NCBI GenBank assembly: GCA_036873135.1
Contig: JAPTYO010000008.1
Span: 34,312,761-34,376,760, forward strand
Length of the DNA stretch: 64,000 nt
Direction: 5' to 3'
From: Clarkia xantiana subsp. parviflora
Taxonomy: Eukaryota > Streptophyta > Magnoliopsida > Myrtales > Onagraceae
The position numbers and the translations under genes were made by a program. This document shows positions 33,977 through 44,449 of this stretch, piece after piece (within the stretch, counting starts at the first letter, position 1; the number at the start of each line of letters is the position of its first letter). Under the pieces are notes generated by a model that searched no databases, had not been told where the DNA came from, and was given only the letters and a program-made list of their open reading frames with translations.

Positions 33977-34446
33977 GTCATGGACTCTGATCCGAGATTG
34001 TCGACTCATTTGTGGGCCGGAGAAAATGATGAACCGTCCGGTTCTAAATTAGTTTGAGTAGATTGCAGATTCACAATTAAGTAGATCCAGTCAATTCTAC
34101 TTAACAATATGCAATCCCAAATCAAGGAACCAACAAGCAAGAACAATTCGCAGCTACCCAATCAAGTAGATCCAATCAATTCTACTCAACCCAATCTTAA
34201 ACAGCTGCAAAATCAAAAGATCTAGTCTCAAAACTTACACTGAACAAGAATGAAGTATCAAATGAAGAATCCAAGCAGGAAATCCACAGATCTTGAAGAT
34301 GAGAGCAAAGGAATCATGATATCTTCTTCTTCAACAAAACGACACAAAATCCAATTAGATCTTCAAGAACCAACTCAAAAATGTAGACACAATGGTAAAT
34401 ACGAAAATAAAAAGAGCAACAAGGATCAAAAGCTCTGATACCAAAA
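33977..34446 (-). other. copia leader fragment
   Basis: Minus-strand leader-like sequence with repeated aagtagatccaatcaattctac (34081-34185) leading to a copia primer site (TGGTATCAGAGC on the minus strand, plus coordinates 34432-34443). No gag frame follows, so the element was truncated internally. Confidence 0.6.
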
Positions 34447-34699
34447 TGATTTATATTCGGCGGAACCATGGAGAGTAGGAGGATAGCAAAGCTTTCAATA
34501 TACTAAACATAATGGAAACCTTACTGATTACAACATGGGAGATTCCTTTATATAGGAATTCTCAAGGACTAGAATGGAAACCCTACAAACATTAGGGACT
34601 AAAATGTAAACCTCCAAAGATAGAGGAAAAACATATGACATAGCCTAAACACAAGGACTAACACATACTAACACAAATCTATACTAAATCAAGGCAACA
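34447..34699 (-). repeat. copia 5' LTR (253 bp)
   Basis: On the minus strand it begins TGTTGCCTTGATTTAG and ends CGAATATAAATCA, followed by TTT and the primer site. A TATA box (tatataggaa, 34551-34560) points leftward. The partner LTR is not seen in the window. Confidence 0.75.
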
Positions 34700-34857
34700 G
34701 TGCAAGCATTGTGTGTGCACCATGTATATATGTCAATAATATGATACGAAAAAACATAACCATAATAGTTATGATTATGGTATGAGTGAAAAAATATGAT
34801 ATAATTATGGTATTAGCGGTAAACTTACCATACCCTCATAATCGTCACCCTACGTTG
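34700..34857. other. AT-rich spacer
   Basis: Short AT-rich stretch with several tatgattatggtat-type inverted motifs (34755-34835). No gene. Confidence 0.5.
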
Positions 34858-35275
34858 ATGGGCTCAAGCAAGAGCTCAACTGCGTGAAGAGGATGCGAGG
34901 GGGCAGCCGTGGGGCAGTATGGTCAACGCCTCGATGTTCCAAGACCCAAGCCATTTAAGGGGTCTAGGGTGGCAAACGATGTGGACAACTTCTTGTTCGC
35001 TTTGGTGGATTACTTTCAAGCAATGGGGGTAGTGGAGGACTCGGCGCGCATAGGTATGGTTTCCTATTATTTGCAGGACAATGCCTTGGTTTGGTCGCGT
35101 AGGAAGCGCGATAGCCGAGGAGGGGAGCAAATCTGCACATGGGATCAGTTCACCGCTGCATTTCGTGCGCAATTCTACCCGGAGTATGCAGAGAATGAGG
35201 CACATGGGCTGCTTCATTGATTGGAGCACAAGGGGAATCTTTGGGAATATGTCAACCAATTCTTAATCAAGCTAG
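34858..35275 (+). pseudogene. gypsy gag domain fragment
   Basis: The translated plus strand reads DVPRPKPFKGSRVANDVDNF, ALVDYFQAMG, MVSYYLQDNALVWSRR, TWDQFTAAFRAQFYPEYAENEA, then (after a TGA at 35218) LEHKGNLWEYVNQF. This is the retrotransposon gag domain of chromovirus-like gypsy elements, which forms the virus-like particle. It is only about 140 residues, with one in-frame stop, and no zinc knuckle or pol follows. It borders the LINE fragment on the right. Confidence 0.8.
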
Positions 35276-35749
35276 ATACCCCACATAATCAAGCACTTCA
35301 TGACAAAAGGTTCAGAATTAGATGATTCGTAATTAAGAAAATCAGCCGGTTCACCAAGCCACTGAGACACGAAATTTATATGAGCTAAATTAGGGCTAAA
35401 CACCTAAACTAGACGCAACCGAACACGACGAGCAAACGGGCAATGCCGCAAGGACTAGTCCCATGTTTCAACTCTTGAGCCACATAAAGGGCAAGATGGT
35501 ATCTGACGATGGAGGTTATCCTGCAACGGTAGACCTCCACTCAATCCTTCCAGAGGAACATCTGTATATTTGGAAGTAGTCGTGTAGACCACAGCTTGTT
35601 CCAGAAAGATGGACTAGCAATCCTTGAAGAAGAAGCACCTGATAGACATCCGTGACTCTCTTCGATGAGAAGAGAGTTAATAAAGTGGTATCCAGACGTA
35701 ATCGAATAAACACCTAACGTTGTATCATTCCAAATATAGCGATCATGTG
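35276..35749 (-). pseudogene. LINE ORF2 C-terminal segment, left of element C
   Basis: The minus strand from 35744 leftward reads RYIWNDTTLGVYSITSGYHF, then SFWNKLWSTRLLPNIQMFLWK, the zf-RVT region that follows the reverse transcriptase in plant non-LTR elements. It is the direct continuation of the LINE sequence at 45212-46250 once element C and one ATGTG duplication are removed. It has several stops and frame changes. Bases 35745-35749 (atgtg) are the left target duplication. Confidence 0.75.
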
Positions 35750-36514
35750 TGTTAGGTTCTAAGTCTCAAGTCAACGGGCGGTCGACCTAAGCCTTATTCC
35801 TCACTGGAGAAATTGCGGGTTCGGTTCTTCTAAGCCTTGTCGTCCTGATCCGTATCTTTCTGTCTTTTGCCTTCTCTTCTCCTCGTGCCCTGCAAGAGGG
35901 GCAATACCAAGCACGGAGGGGGGGGGGGTGTGGTGCTTGATGTACCCTCTCTGATGCCTAAGTCAGTATAATACTTTTAGAGAGATAAAGCTAGTGAGAT
36001 GTCAGAGCTAAATTGTATACTTAGCCAAGATGATCAAATGAATGGTGGAAAGGTTGTATTTATAGGCAACAGTGTCATTAAGGTGGCTTAATGACATCGT
36101 TAACCTTTAAACACAATTAATTAGCCCTTAATCTCGTAATTAAGACCTTAAAGCACGGAGAGGTTGGCGGAAATAAACTGAGTATCGGAGTCCGGAAATG
36201 GTGTCGGGGCCCTTGGGGGGGGGGGGGGGGAGAAAATCCGACCCCCAAGGGTAGGGGTTGGGTGTGGTCACCCAACCCCTCCCTAGGGGAGATAGGGTTG
36301 GCCAACCCTATCTCCCCTAGGGGAGATCGGGTGTGGCCACCCGACCTCACCTATGTGAGTCTGCCTCGGTCCGGACGAGTATTTTGGCCTCGTCCGGACC
36401 GTTGGCGTTTTCGCGGGGTGTTTGGGTCGAAGTTTCGATTTATAATCATTGACGGGGTGATTAAAATAAAACGATTCGGAAGTCAACGGGTTCAAATTGG
36501 GCGTATATCCATCA
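35750..36514 (-). repeat. 3' LTR of element C (765 bp)
   Basis: On the plus strand it runs TGTTAGGTTC to ATATCCATCA. It contains TATA-like tatttataggca (36058-36069, leftward), a poly-G tract and stacked palindromes of the ggggagatcggg type (36285-36330). The adjacent minus-strand purine tract ggttgactcgggggcatg is the likely polypurine tract. Confidence 0.93.
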
Positions 36515-37060
36515 CATGCCCCCGAGTCAACCAATGGCCTGACCCTTGATTGACTCTATTTTAGGATGGTATGACACGCGCAATTTGAAGCCGGGATTTT
36601 ACCTTTTGTCGGAATCCTTACTTACCCATGGATGTGTGTCTCTGACTCTGCCCCCTGTCTTATAAGATAGAGGGATTGCAAATGTTATAATAGCACGGAC
36701 ACGTGTCCAAGCACGTGTCCGTCTGAGATGGAAATAATAAATCTATCCCCGCCATGGGCGTATACTTGAAAAATATACGCTCGCGTGGGGATGCAATATG
36801 AATACAGCTAAACGGGTCCATGCTTCAATTTCATGCCGGGATAAGTCTAAGTGGAGAAAATTTTTAATTTTGGTCTAAAATTTTTCTAAGTATGGGATAC
36901 TTAAAAATAAACCCATGGGATGTTAACTTGAGTGGAAATATGCCTAACCATAGTCTAAGGGGGGTAAAGATGATAGTTTTCCCTTTAACCTTTAGATCTC
37001 TTCTAATTTTAAATGGAGGGTTGTGATTATGTCACTTTAAAAAACCCTACACCTTTTCAA

Positions 37061-37070
37061 ATATATAGAG
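37061..37070 (+). promoter_or_regulatory. candidate TATA box of the antisense gene in element C
   Basis: The sequence aaatatatagaggag lies upstream of a GC-rich block (37190-37500) and about 0.9 kb before the antisense gene's start codon. The homologous site in D (about 55141-55160, minus) reads aacataaaagag. If used, the antisense gene has its own promoter inside the retroelement. Confidence 0.35.
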
Positions 37071-37987
37071 GAGTAAAGAAATTACCTCACTTAGCCACCA
37101 TTGTCATCTTTTTCATTTTTCCTCACACTTGGAGACCAAGGGAGGAATTCTTGCACACCAAGGGAGAGGGGCCGGCCAAAATTCTGGTGGGGGACCAGGA
37201 ATTCCGACCAGCACGGAAACGGCGGCACGGTCCTAGGGCGACGGCGGAAGCTCCCGGCGGCAGCTGATCGGGACAACGACCCAGCTAGCGGCGGCGCGGA
37301 GGGCGGCTGAGGCGGCGGAGACTGCGATCTGCGACGGCGAGGGCTCCTGCGACTCCGGCGGACGGCCACGGCGGCGGGGCAGGCGGGACCAGGCGTAGCT
37401 CGGCTCCGGCGACGACGAAATCGAGTTTCCGGCGAGGGGCTGGTTCCGGTCAACATCGAAGCTCGATTTCCGGACCCGTTTACCAAATCGGGTCGGGTTT
37501 TCCAAAGGTCCAATCTTTTCCTTTTCGTTACCGTGTAAAATGTTGATTTTTGAATTGCCGATATTCGATTGCCGATGCTTGATTGAATATGTGATTGCCG
37601 TAGATAACCGCCGATTTGGGGAAAAATTTCTTGGCCGGTCGTCCGGAGATAGTGTTTTGTCCGTTTAAACTATTCCCGTTTGAATTTGACGTTGGGGCGC
37701 CATTTGTGTGTTGATTCCCATTGGGGGGCGTAATCGTAATTTTATCCGGGAATTGATTTTCGGTTTGAGCAAAATCGTCCGATTTCATCGTTGGGGTGTC
37801 CTTGGCGCGTGTTTGTTACCTTTGTTGGATGCCTTTGGATTTTTGTTCGTTGTTTGTCGGATGCCGGGGTATGCTCGGTCTTTCCGGAAGTTTTCTTGTT
37901 TTGACATCTGTCATGCCGTGGCAGGTACTGTATTCGTGGTGGTGTCCCCGTATGCAGACTCTGCAAAGGCGTTACATCCTTCGAAGG

Positions 37988-40411
37988 ATGAGTAAGTTTC
38001 TCTTTCTTTCTATTCGCCGCATTGCTTTCTTTCCTTCCCTTAGTTTGGTGTCGAATTCTAAGCCATACACTGAGCCGAGGTGTTAGTCGGAGCCTGATTC
38101 AAGCTTGGAATTTCTCACTGCCTTTGATTTAGGTCTCGCTTCTTTGTCAGAGAACTACCTGACTAGGTCTGACTATAACGAGCATGTTACTTTAGGTGAC
38201 ATTTGCCCCTTAGATGAGCCTTTATATCCATTCCTCCCTTCTTTGGAGAATACCCGCCAGACAGTGACAGAGCCCCCTAGGGGGAAGGTTGTTGTTTATC
38301 CTTCCCAGATTCGATTTGGATTGCGGCTGCCTTATTGCGATGATCTTGTAGAATTGAGTAGGTTCTTTAGGATCTCCCCTGTGAACCTTGCCCCTAGTGC
38401 TATCCGCGTCTGGGTGGGCTTCCGGGTGTTATGCCACTGGTACTCCTGGAAGTATTCACTGGTCTTGTTCCGTTGCTTCTATCGATTCCAGTATCAGAGG
38501 AAGGTAGGCTTCGCGAGTTTTGTAACTCGCCATCCACCCCTCAAAGATTCCTGATTTGCTGATTTCGGGTTGAGCGGGGTTGAGTGGGATACTTCTCTTC
38601 GTTTCGTGGCCAGGAGCGATAACTCGGCGAGCCACTGGGCCAAACATTATTTCTTCATTACGGATCGATGTGTTACCTGGCCGGTTTTGAATGAGGATCG
38701 GTCAGACGGCTGGCCTGCCTTTGGGGAGTTCTCTTATGTGGACTTAGAGACTATGAAGACCATCTATGAGAGCAACAGGACCCAGTCATACTGCCCCGTG
38801 TCCTTGGTGACCGAGACAGATCTTTATGAGGCAGGGATTAGTTTGACTCTTGACTCCGGGGGTTCGGTATGTTACTTAGTCTTCTCATCTACATTTACTT
38901 TCTGCTCTTCCCTTGTAGGTTGGTTTCACGGGAAAACGTATAACGTGCAGGCAGCTCCGGTCGATCTGAAGAGGAGGGCTCCCTCCAGCTCTACTCCAAA
39001 GAAGTCCCCTATGCTTGGGAAGACCGCTGGGGCCTCTGGTATGCTTCCTTCTCTTTTCCTCTTATGGTATACTTGTGTTTTTTCTTACACTGTTTTCCTT
39101 GTATTGTTAGGGCACTCTCCTTTGGTGACTGAGAGAGTTGTCTCCGTGGGCAAGGGCTCTGGACCTTCTAAGTCCAAGTCGCGGAGGTCCGATTCTGAGG
39201 CCGGGGCCTCGGCTGTCAAGAAGAAGAAAGCTGCAGATCCTCCTCCACCTGGTGTTCGTCCCCCGACCCTGTCTCGCGACAAAGAGATAGTGGTCGAAGA
39301 GGCGCCTTCCCGAGCTGATAAAGGGAAGCGACCTATTGGTGATGGTGGAGTGGTCACTGGTTCTCCATCCCCTGCCCCCCAGCCGAGGGCACGGTCGTCG
39401 GGTTCGATCTTCTCCATGTCACTGATGCTTCTATGTTTGTATTTTTCTTTATCTTGCTTTGTTTGTATAGGTGGGCCTCCAGCTTTGAGTCGGAAGGATT
39501 TCACGCGCCTTACTGACGAGGATATCGTTGGGTCTGAGTGGACTCCTTTTTCTGGGTTGAAGGAGTTCCACCTTGATAGCGGGTCTTCCTTGCGTACTCC
39601 GGAGGTTGGTATCCGTGTGCTTCGCGATGCCATTCCTCCTGGTGATCGTGCTGCTTAGCCTAAATCTCCTAGGGAGACCCGGCGTTTAGTTCAGGGTGTA
39701 TTATCCCGTTATGTGCCTGTGAGTGGTGTCTCGCTTCCCCCTTTTTACTTTCATGTGGTTGCTTTTCCAGTTACTCATCTCTTGTTAAATTTTCAGGATA
39801 TGTCTGACATGGTGAACATGTCATCCCTTGTGCTTGAGCTATCCGATGAGAAGAAGGCTCTTGAGGATAGCCAGGTATCCCTGAAGGCGGAGCTTGCCAC
39901 TGCCACTGAGAAGGCACGCCTGTCCGATCTGAAGATGCAGGAGCTCAGGGACCAAGTGTGTTTACTTGAGACTACCGTAGGTAGCTTACGCCGGGAGGCT
40001 GAGGTCGCATCTTCACTCCATTCTGAGGAGTTGAGGAAACTTGAGGCAAGGTGCCGGGCAGAGGAGAGGATTGTCGCAGTGTCTGAGTACAAGGCTTCCT
40101 CTGCCTTTACTGCTGATTACAGTGTGCGGCTTACTCAGGAGATGAACCAGTTTGGCGAGTATCTTGTTGACCATATTTTTCGTATTGATCCTCAGTTTCC
40201 GGTTGGCGATCTGGGTGATTTTGGACCGTACGCTACTGGTTACATGGCTGTCCTTAGGGGTCAGGCTGCTGTTGCTGACGAGCCTGCCCCTGCACAGGTG
40301 GATGCTACGCCTGTGGATATTGACACTTCAGACTCTTCCTCCTCTTCCTCTATCTCTGCTGGTGGTTCGACCTCAGGGGGTCCGGGGGACTCCCCAGAGG
40401 GCTCTGGTTGA
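37988..40411 (+). pseudogene. antisense 5-exon gene of element C (gypsy-type transposon family), broken
   Basis: Exons parallel those of D: 37988-37991 (ATGA), 38133-39038, 39111-39401, 39471-39718 and 39797-40411. The N-terminal domain (VVYPSQIRFGLRLPYCDDLV, VNLAPSAIRVWVGFRVLCHW, WAKHYFFITDR) matches the Pfam family called 'putative gypsy type transposon' (PF04195), function unknown. A Ser/Lys-rich middle with basic clusters follows, then a coiled coil (SLVLELSDEKKALEDSQVS onward) and an acidic Ser-rich tail. Breaks are a TGA at 38551-38553, where D has CGA, and a TAG near 39656. The third intron donor has changed from GTATGA to GTTCGA. It reads opposite to gag. Confidence 0.8.
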
Positions 40412-40829
40412 TGTATTGACATCTTTCTATCTTTGTATATGCGACCATACTCTTCCTCCCCTTTGATGGGTTGAGTATCTTTTGGGATTGCTGTAGGATT
40501 TTGTGTTGCTTTCCTTTTTGGTATTGTGTTGTTGGCAGTGTGGATCACTTGCCTTTTGATGGGTATTTTGTACGTTTTTGTATGTATTCCTTTGATCATG
40601 GACTCTTCCTTTGGTGTGTTTTCCTTTACTTATCACTCTTTTGTGTTTTCCTTCACTTATCCTTCTTTTGTGTTTTCCTTCGCATCATACCTGCTATATC
40701 ATCAAGGAAAAAACATTATGTGTTCGTCATACCACTTTACTTTGAAGTTACTTTCTCATGGGATCCTTCTTAGTATGGTGCAATGATCTCTTCTGATACC
40801 CTTTGAATGGCATATACGGTACTGCTAGA

Positions 40830-41620
40830 CCAAAGATACGCTCTTGGTGGGCGTTGAATACTGTTCACGAGACAGGCTCTCGGAGGGCACCAGTAGTTAG
40901 ACCAAAGATACGCTCCTGGTGGGCGTCGAAAACTGTTCACGAGACAGGCTCTCGGAGGGCACCAGTAGTTAGACCAAAGATACGCTCCTGGTAGGCGTCG
41001 AAAACTGTTCACGAGACAGGCTCTCAGAGGGCACCAGTAGTTAGACCAAAGATACGCTCCTGGTAGGCGTCGAAAACTGTTCACGAGATAGGCTCTCGGA
41101 GGGCACCAGTAGTTAGACCAAAGATACGATCCTGGTAGGCGTCGAAAACTGTTCACGAGACAGGCTCTCGGAGGGCACCAGTAGTTAGACCAAAGATACG
41201 CTCCTGGTAGGCGTCGAATCTGGTAGTTTGAAATCTACCTCAAGATACGCTCTTGGGGGCGTCGAATCTGGTAGTTTGAAATCTACCTCAAGATACGCTC
41301 TTGGGGGCGTCGAATCTGGTAGTTTGAAATCTACCTCAAGATACGCTCCTGGGGGCGTCGAAAGTCGTAGTTTTTAGAAGCTACTCTCAAGATACGCTCT
41401 TGGGGGCGTCGAAATTCGTAGTTTTTGGAAACCATTCTCAAGATACGCTCTTGGGGGCGTCGAAATTCGTAGTTTTTGGAAACCACTCTCAAGATACGCT
41501 CTTGGGGGCGTCGAAGGTCGTAGTATGAAAACTACTCTCAAGATACGCTCTTGGGGGCGTCAAAGGTCGTAGTATGAAAACTACTCTCAAGATACGCTCT
41601 TGGGGGCGTCGAGGGTGTTG
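40830..41620. repeat. tandem repeats of element C (72-bp and ~57-bp units)
   Basis: About five 72-bp units (ctgttcacgagacagg at 40861, 40933 and 41005, and on) are followed by about eight shorter units. All share the core aagatacgctcytgg followed by gcgtcgaa. The array separates the second gag-like domain from the antisense gene, exactly as in element D (50600-51290). Confidence 0.93.
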
Positions 41621-41883
41621 CTGACTTGGAAGTCATATCTGTGTAAGGATAACATAATGATTGTGTCACCACCTTCTTTGAAAAATATTTTTGAGTAACT
41701 TCTACTTCATTAGGGAGCATTCAAGCCTTTATGTACACATGGGATGCCTTGGGTGGATCAAGACATCCTTTGGAGGAAATCAAAGATAGTTGTAGAGTTG
41801 GGGTAACTTCTTGAGTTCTCCTTCTCAAAAGTTGTTTTTGGAAAACTTAGAATACTTGAATATGCAAAGTGCTAAATATGAAA

Positions 41884-42354
41884 CTAAGGATATGGGGTGG
41901 TGAGTTTGTCTGTTGCCACGTACTCCCTTAGGCCTCCTTTATAAATCATCTCCTCCACTTCTATCTTCAACACCATGCAGTCATTGGTTTGATGCCCCCA
42001 GGTCCCATGGTACTCACACCAACCCTGTGCATCTCTTCCTAGGAAGGCCTTGCCCTCCTCTTTGCATATGGGTAGCTCTTCCTTGAGGTACTTCTGAAAA
42101 ATTTCTTCTATCTTCACTGTAAGGGGTGTGAATTCGAAATTTATACCTCCTTCCAGTGTATCAGTCTCTCTTTCTTTTTCCAGGACTTCTTCCGGTTGCT
42201 CCATCTCCTTTGCAAATGCCTTGTCTAGCTTCTCTTTGAGCTCTCTCATTGTGCTTGTCATGACCATCTCATAGAGCCCTCCATATGCTTCGAATGAGTT
42301 TGGATGCATGTTTCTAAGGAAGGCTCTAACGGCCTCTCTTCTTGTGATGTCCAT
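41884..42354 (-). CDS. second gag-like domain with zinc knuckle (element C)
   Basis: The 156-aa open segment is MDITRREAVRAFLRNMHPNS to TTPYP. It has the knuckle WCEYHGTWGHQTNDC (C-x2-H-x4-H-x4-C) and matches the end of the D polyprotein almost throughout. In D it is fused in frame after the protease. In C, stops between 42355 and 42480 separate it, so the listed Met is probably only an internal residue. Likely role by analogy with gag: RNA or particle binding. Unproven. Confidence 0.75.
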   Translation of the reverse strand: MDITRREAVRAFLRNMHPNSFEAYGGLYEMVMTSTMRELKEKLDKAFAKEMEQPEEVLEKERETDTLEGGINFEFTPLTVKIEEIFQKYLKEELPICKEEGKAFLGRDAQGWCEYHGTWGHQTNDCMVLKIEVEEMIYKGGLREYVATDKLTTPYP

Positions 42355-42471
42355 GTTGGCACCATAACTGGAGAATCTCTCAAACTAGCTTGACATGGAC
42401 TCCCTCAGCATTTGTTTGATATCATCTATGTATCGGAAACCTCTTATGATGGAGTCCCTTGTTCTCTTTCC

Positions 42472-43398
42472 TTATACGCTCTCCGGCTGCCAAGGTATGC
42501 TTGTTACCTTTACAGCCTTGCTCATGTGTCTCTTCTTAGCCATTCCTTGAAAAAGATGCCTGCTCAGGCGGAGTGCAACTCCGTTCTTCATCTTTCTTTG
42601 CCTTTGTCTCCTCATCACCTTCTTTTTGTCTTGGTTGGCCCCTATCATGACCATTGCCACTGTGTCTGACTTGTGTGATCCACGTCTCATGGAATTGACG
42701 TAGCACTGCCTTGCAGTGCGTTGATCACCCAAGACTTCTCCAATTCCGTTCTCAGTGATGTATTTCAGCTTCTGATGCACGGTAGATGGCACGATTTCGT
42801 ATGGATTTATGGTTGTTCTTCCTAAGATCCCATTATAGGCTCCCAGGCTTTCAACCACTAAGAAGTTAACATTCACCTTCAGCTGTGTCCATCCTTGGCC
42901 CATGGTCACTGGCAGGGTTATCATTCCCAGGGGGTAACTTGTTGCCCCTGAGAAGCCAACCAAAGGGAAGTTGACTGGTTTGATGTCTGCCTTCGTTTTT
43001 CCTATTTCTTCTAGGACCCTTAGGCTTAGGAGGTCTGCAGAGCTGCCCCCATCAACCAGTATTCTCTTTACATCAAAATTATCAATGTCTATTGTGATGA
43101 CTAAAGCATCGTCATGTGGGAAGACAATGTGACTCTTGTCCTTCTCCGAGAATTCAATCTTCATCTCCTCTCCTTCTCGTGGTCTCTTTCTCCACCTTGG
43201 TACTGAGCTCAGTTTGGATGCGTAAACCTCCCTTGCATTAGCTGTTGGGCCACCTGATGCCACTCCTCCGTGTATCATGTTTATAGTCCCCCTCTTGTTA
43301 GGTGGGGGATTATAATCTACCTTGTTTTTCCCTTTGTCCTTGTATGATGGCCCTAGCTGTATGCTGTTGAATATGCTCCAAAGGGTCTCCCTTGCCAT
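42472..43398 (-). CDS. gypsy protease segment (element C)
   Basis: The 308-aa frame contains INMIHGGVASGGPTANAREV, HDDALVITIDIDN, the active-site segment KRILVDGGSSADLL, FSGATSYPLGMITLPV and AYNGILGRTTINPYEI, nearly identical to D. The first 15 or so codons come from out-of-frame gag sequence fused by an 836-bp deletion at the caacagcat/caacagtat microhomology, so the Met is artificial. It ends SIPWQPESV at a stop, where D continues into the second gag domain. Confidence 0.82.
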   Translation of the reverse strand: MARETLWSIFNSIQLGPSYKDKGKNKVDYNPPPNKRGTINMIHGGVASGGPTANAREVYASKLSSVPRWRKRPREGEEMKIEFSEKDKSHIVFPHDDALVITIDIDNFDVKRILVDGGSSADLLSLRVLEEIGKTKADIKPVNFPLVGFSGATSYPLGMITLPVTMGQGWTQLKVNVNFLVVESLGAYNGILGRTTINPYEIVPSTVHQKLKYITENGIGEVLGDQRTARQCYVNSMRRGSHKSDTVAMVMIGANQDKKKVMRRQRQRKMKNGVALRLSRHLFQGMAKKRHMSKAVKVTSIPWQPESV

Positions 43399-43786
43399 TG
43401 TACTTTGCTATCTGTATTGTATGCAGGGAGTCTGGCACTTTGTTCATTTCCAGCTCCCTTGTGAAGGGGTGGTTCGTTTTGTCACTCAGGCAGTGTAAGC
43501 CGTTTCTCTTTGACTCATTCATTTTTCTCACTATCATGGCCTCTATCTCCTCCGGGGTAATCATCACCGGCGTCGGAGTATAGTCTCTCTGATATCCTCC
43601 ATAGTTATAAGCTGGGCTTACTGGGATCCCTTGTCTGTGCTGGTACGGACTGTAGGCGTATCCCTGATATCCCTGCTGGGGTACTTGGTGGAATTCTTGC
43701 CTCCTTGGAGGTCTTGCCTGTCTGTCTGTCCCCAGCGGGGTGTATGCCCTGGCGTCCTGCTGTGTCTGTTGCTGCCTTGGAGGCAC
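43310..43786 (-). pseudogene. gag segment before the deletion (element C)
   Basis: The 158-aa frame starts MPPRQQQTQQDARAYTPLG and reaches IAKYNGKGDPLEHIQQH, then shifts frame at the deletion junction (about 43375). In D the corresponding point is residue 139 of the 909-aa frame, followed by the gag core that C has lost. A stop codon (TAA, where D has CAA) separates it from the upstream segment at 43790-44398. Confidence 0.75.
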
Positions 43787-43789
43787 AAA

Positions 43790-44398
43790 TTACTGCCTTC
43801 CCTCTGGGGGTGGCTCTTGGTAATTTCTCCTTTGTTCTTCTCGCTGCCCTGCTCGAGGGTGCGAGTGGTGTTCTTTTTCTGGGACTTGTTCTTGCTCATG
43901 AACTTCTTCTTCTTCATGCTGGTGTTGCCTTCCCTGCCTGTTCCTCAGAGTCTCTCTATAGGCTAGCAGCTCATCTAATGCGCTCATCAATCCTGGAGTC
44001 ACTGTATGTGCTCCTTGTGTGTATGCTGGCCTTGTGTTGGTTGTGTGGGCGCGATTGTCGTTCCTTTGAGCCGGCATCCCATATGGATATCCTTGAGGTT
44101 GCGCCTCATAGTAGTATCCCTGAGGAGGTGCCGTGTATTGGGATGGCACTCTCTGTTGCTCCCCCTCTCTTTGTGGCCTCCTTGCCAATGGAGTTGAGGC
44201 TGTGGAGGACTCAGCCCCGGTTGGGCGTGAGGGTCCTCCTTCCTGGTTGTTAGGCTGGGGTGCCTGTGGGGTTACTTGAGGCTCTGGGTGTACATGCTGT
44301 TTCTCTGGGTTAGGCTTCCTTGCTGGAGGTATAGGCTGTCTCCCTCGCCTATTGCCCCCAGGTCGGCGGTGATGCCTAGATGCTAAGCTGTTCGTCAT
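43790..44398 (-). CDS. gag N-terminal low-complexity region (element C)
   Basis: The 202-aa segment from MTNSLASRHHRRPGGN has Pro/Gln/Arg-rich composition with GYYYEAQPQGYPYGMP and a Glu-rich stretch near residue 160. It lies directly after the primer site and is the natural start of the polyprotein. It stays open where D has a TGA (after HSHP) but ends at its own TAA a few codons later. Confidence 0.78.
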   Translation of the reverse strand: MTNSLASRHHRRPGGNRRGRQPIPPARKPNPEKQHVHPEPQVTPQAPQPNNQEGGPSRPTGAESSTASTPLARRPQREGEQQRVPSQYTAPPQGYYYEAQPQGYPYGMPAQRNDNRAHTTNTRPAYTQGAHTVTPGLMSALDELLAYRETLRNRQGRQHQHEEEEVHEQEQVPEKEHHSHPRAGQREEQRRNYQEPPPEGRQ

Positions 44399-44434
44399 CG
44401 CTCTTGTTATTGCCAGGCTTTCTGTTCGAAGCCC

Positions 44435-44449
44435 ACAGACGGCGCCAAG
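44435..44449 (-). other. primer binding site of element C
   Basis: The minus strand reads CTTGGCGCCGTCTGT directly after the LTR terminus CCTAACA. It has the same TGGCGCCGTC core as B and D. Confidence 0.85.

Noticed and set aside
33325..34704. gtgca at 33325 and 34700 as target duplication of the copia fragment
   Set aside because: A MITE and the missing 3' half lie between, and a 5-bp match is expected by chance.
37091..37513. GC-rich open frames upstream of the antisense gene
   Set aside because: Open on both strands with low-complexity Pro/Ser/Arg content. The counterpart in D is not conserved as protein. More likely a leader or promoter region.
40830..41620. CRISPR-like array of repeats and spacers
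   Set aside because: Eukaryotic context; the units are tandem copies with diverged, related spacers, and the block is part of a retroelement that also occurs in D.
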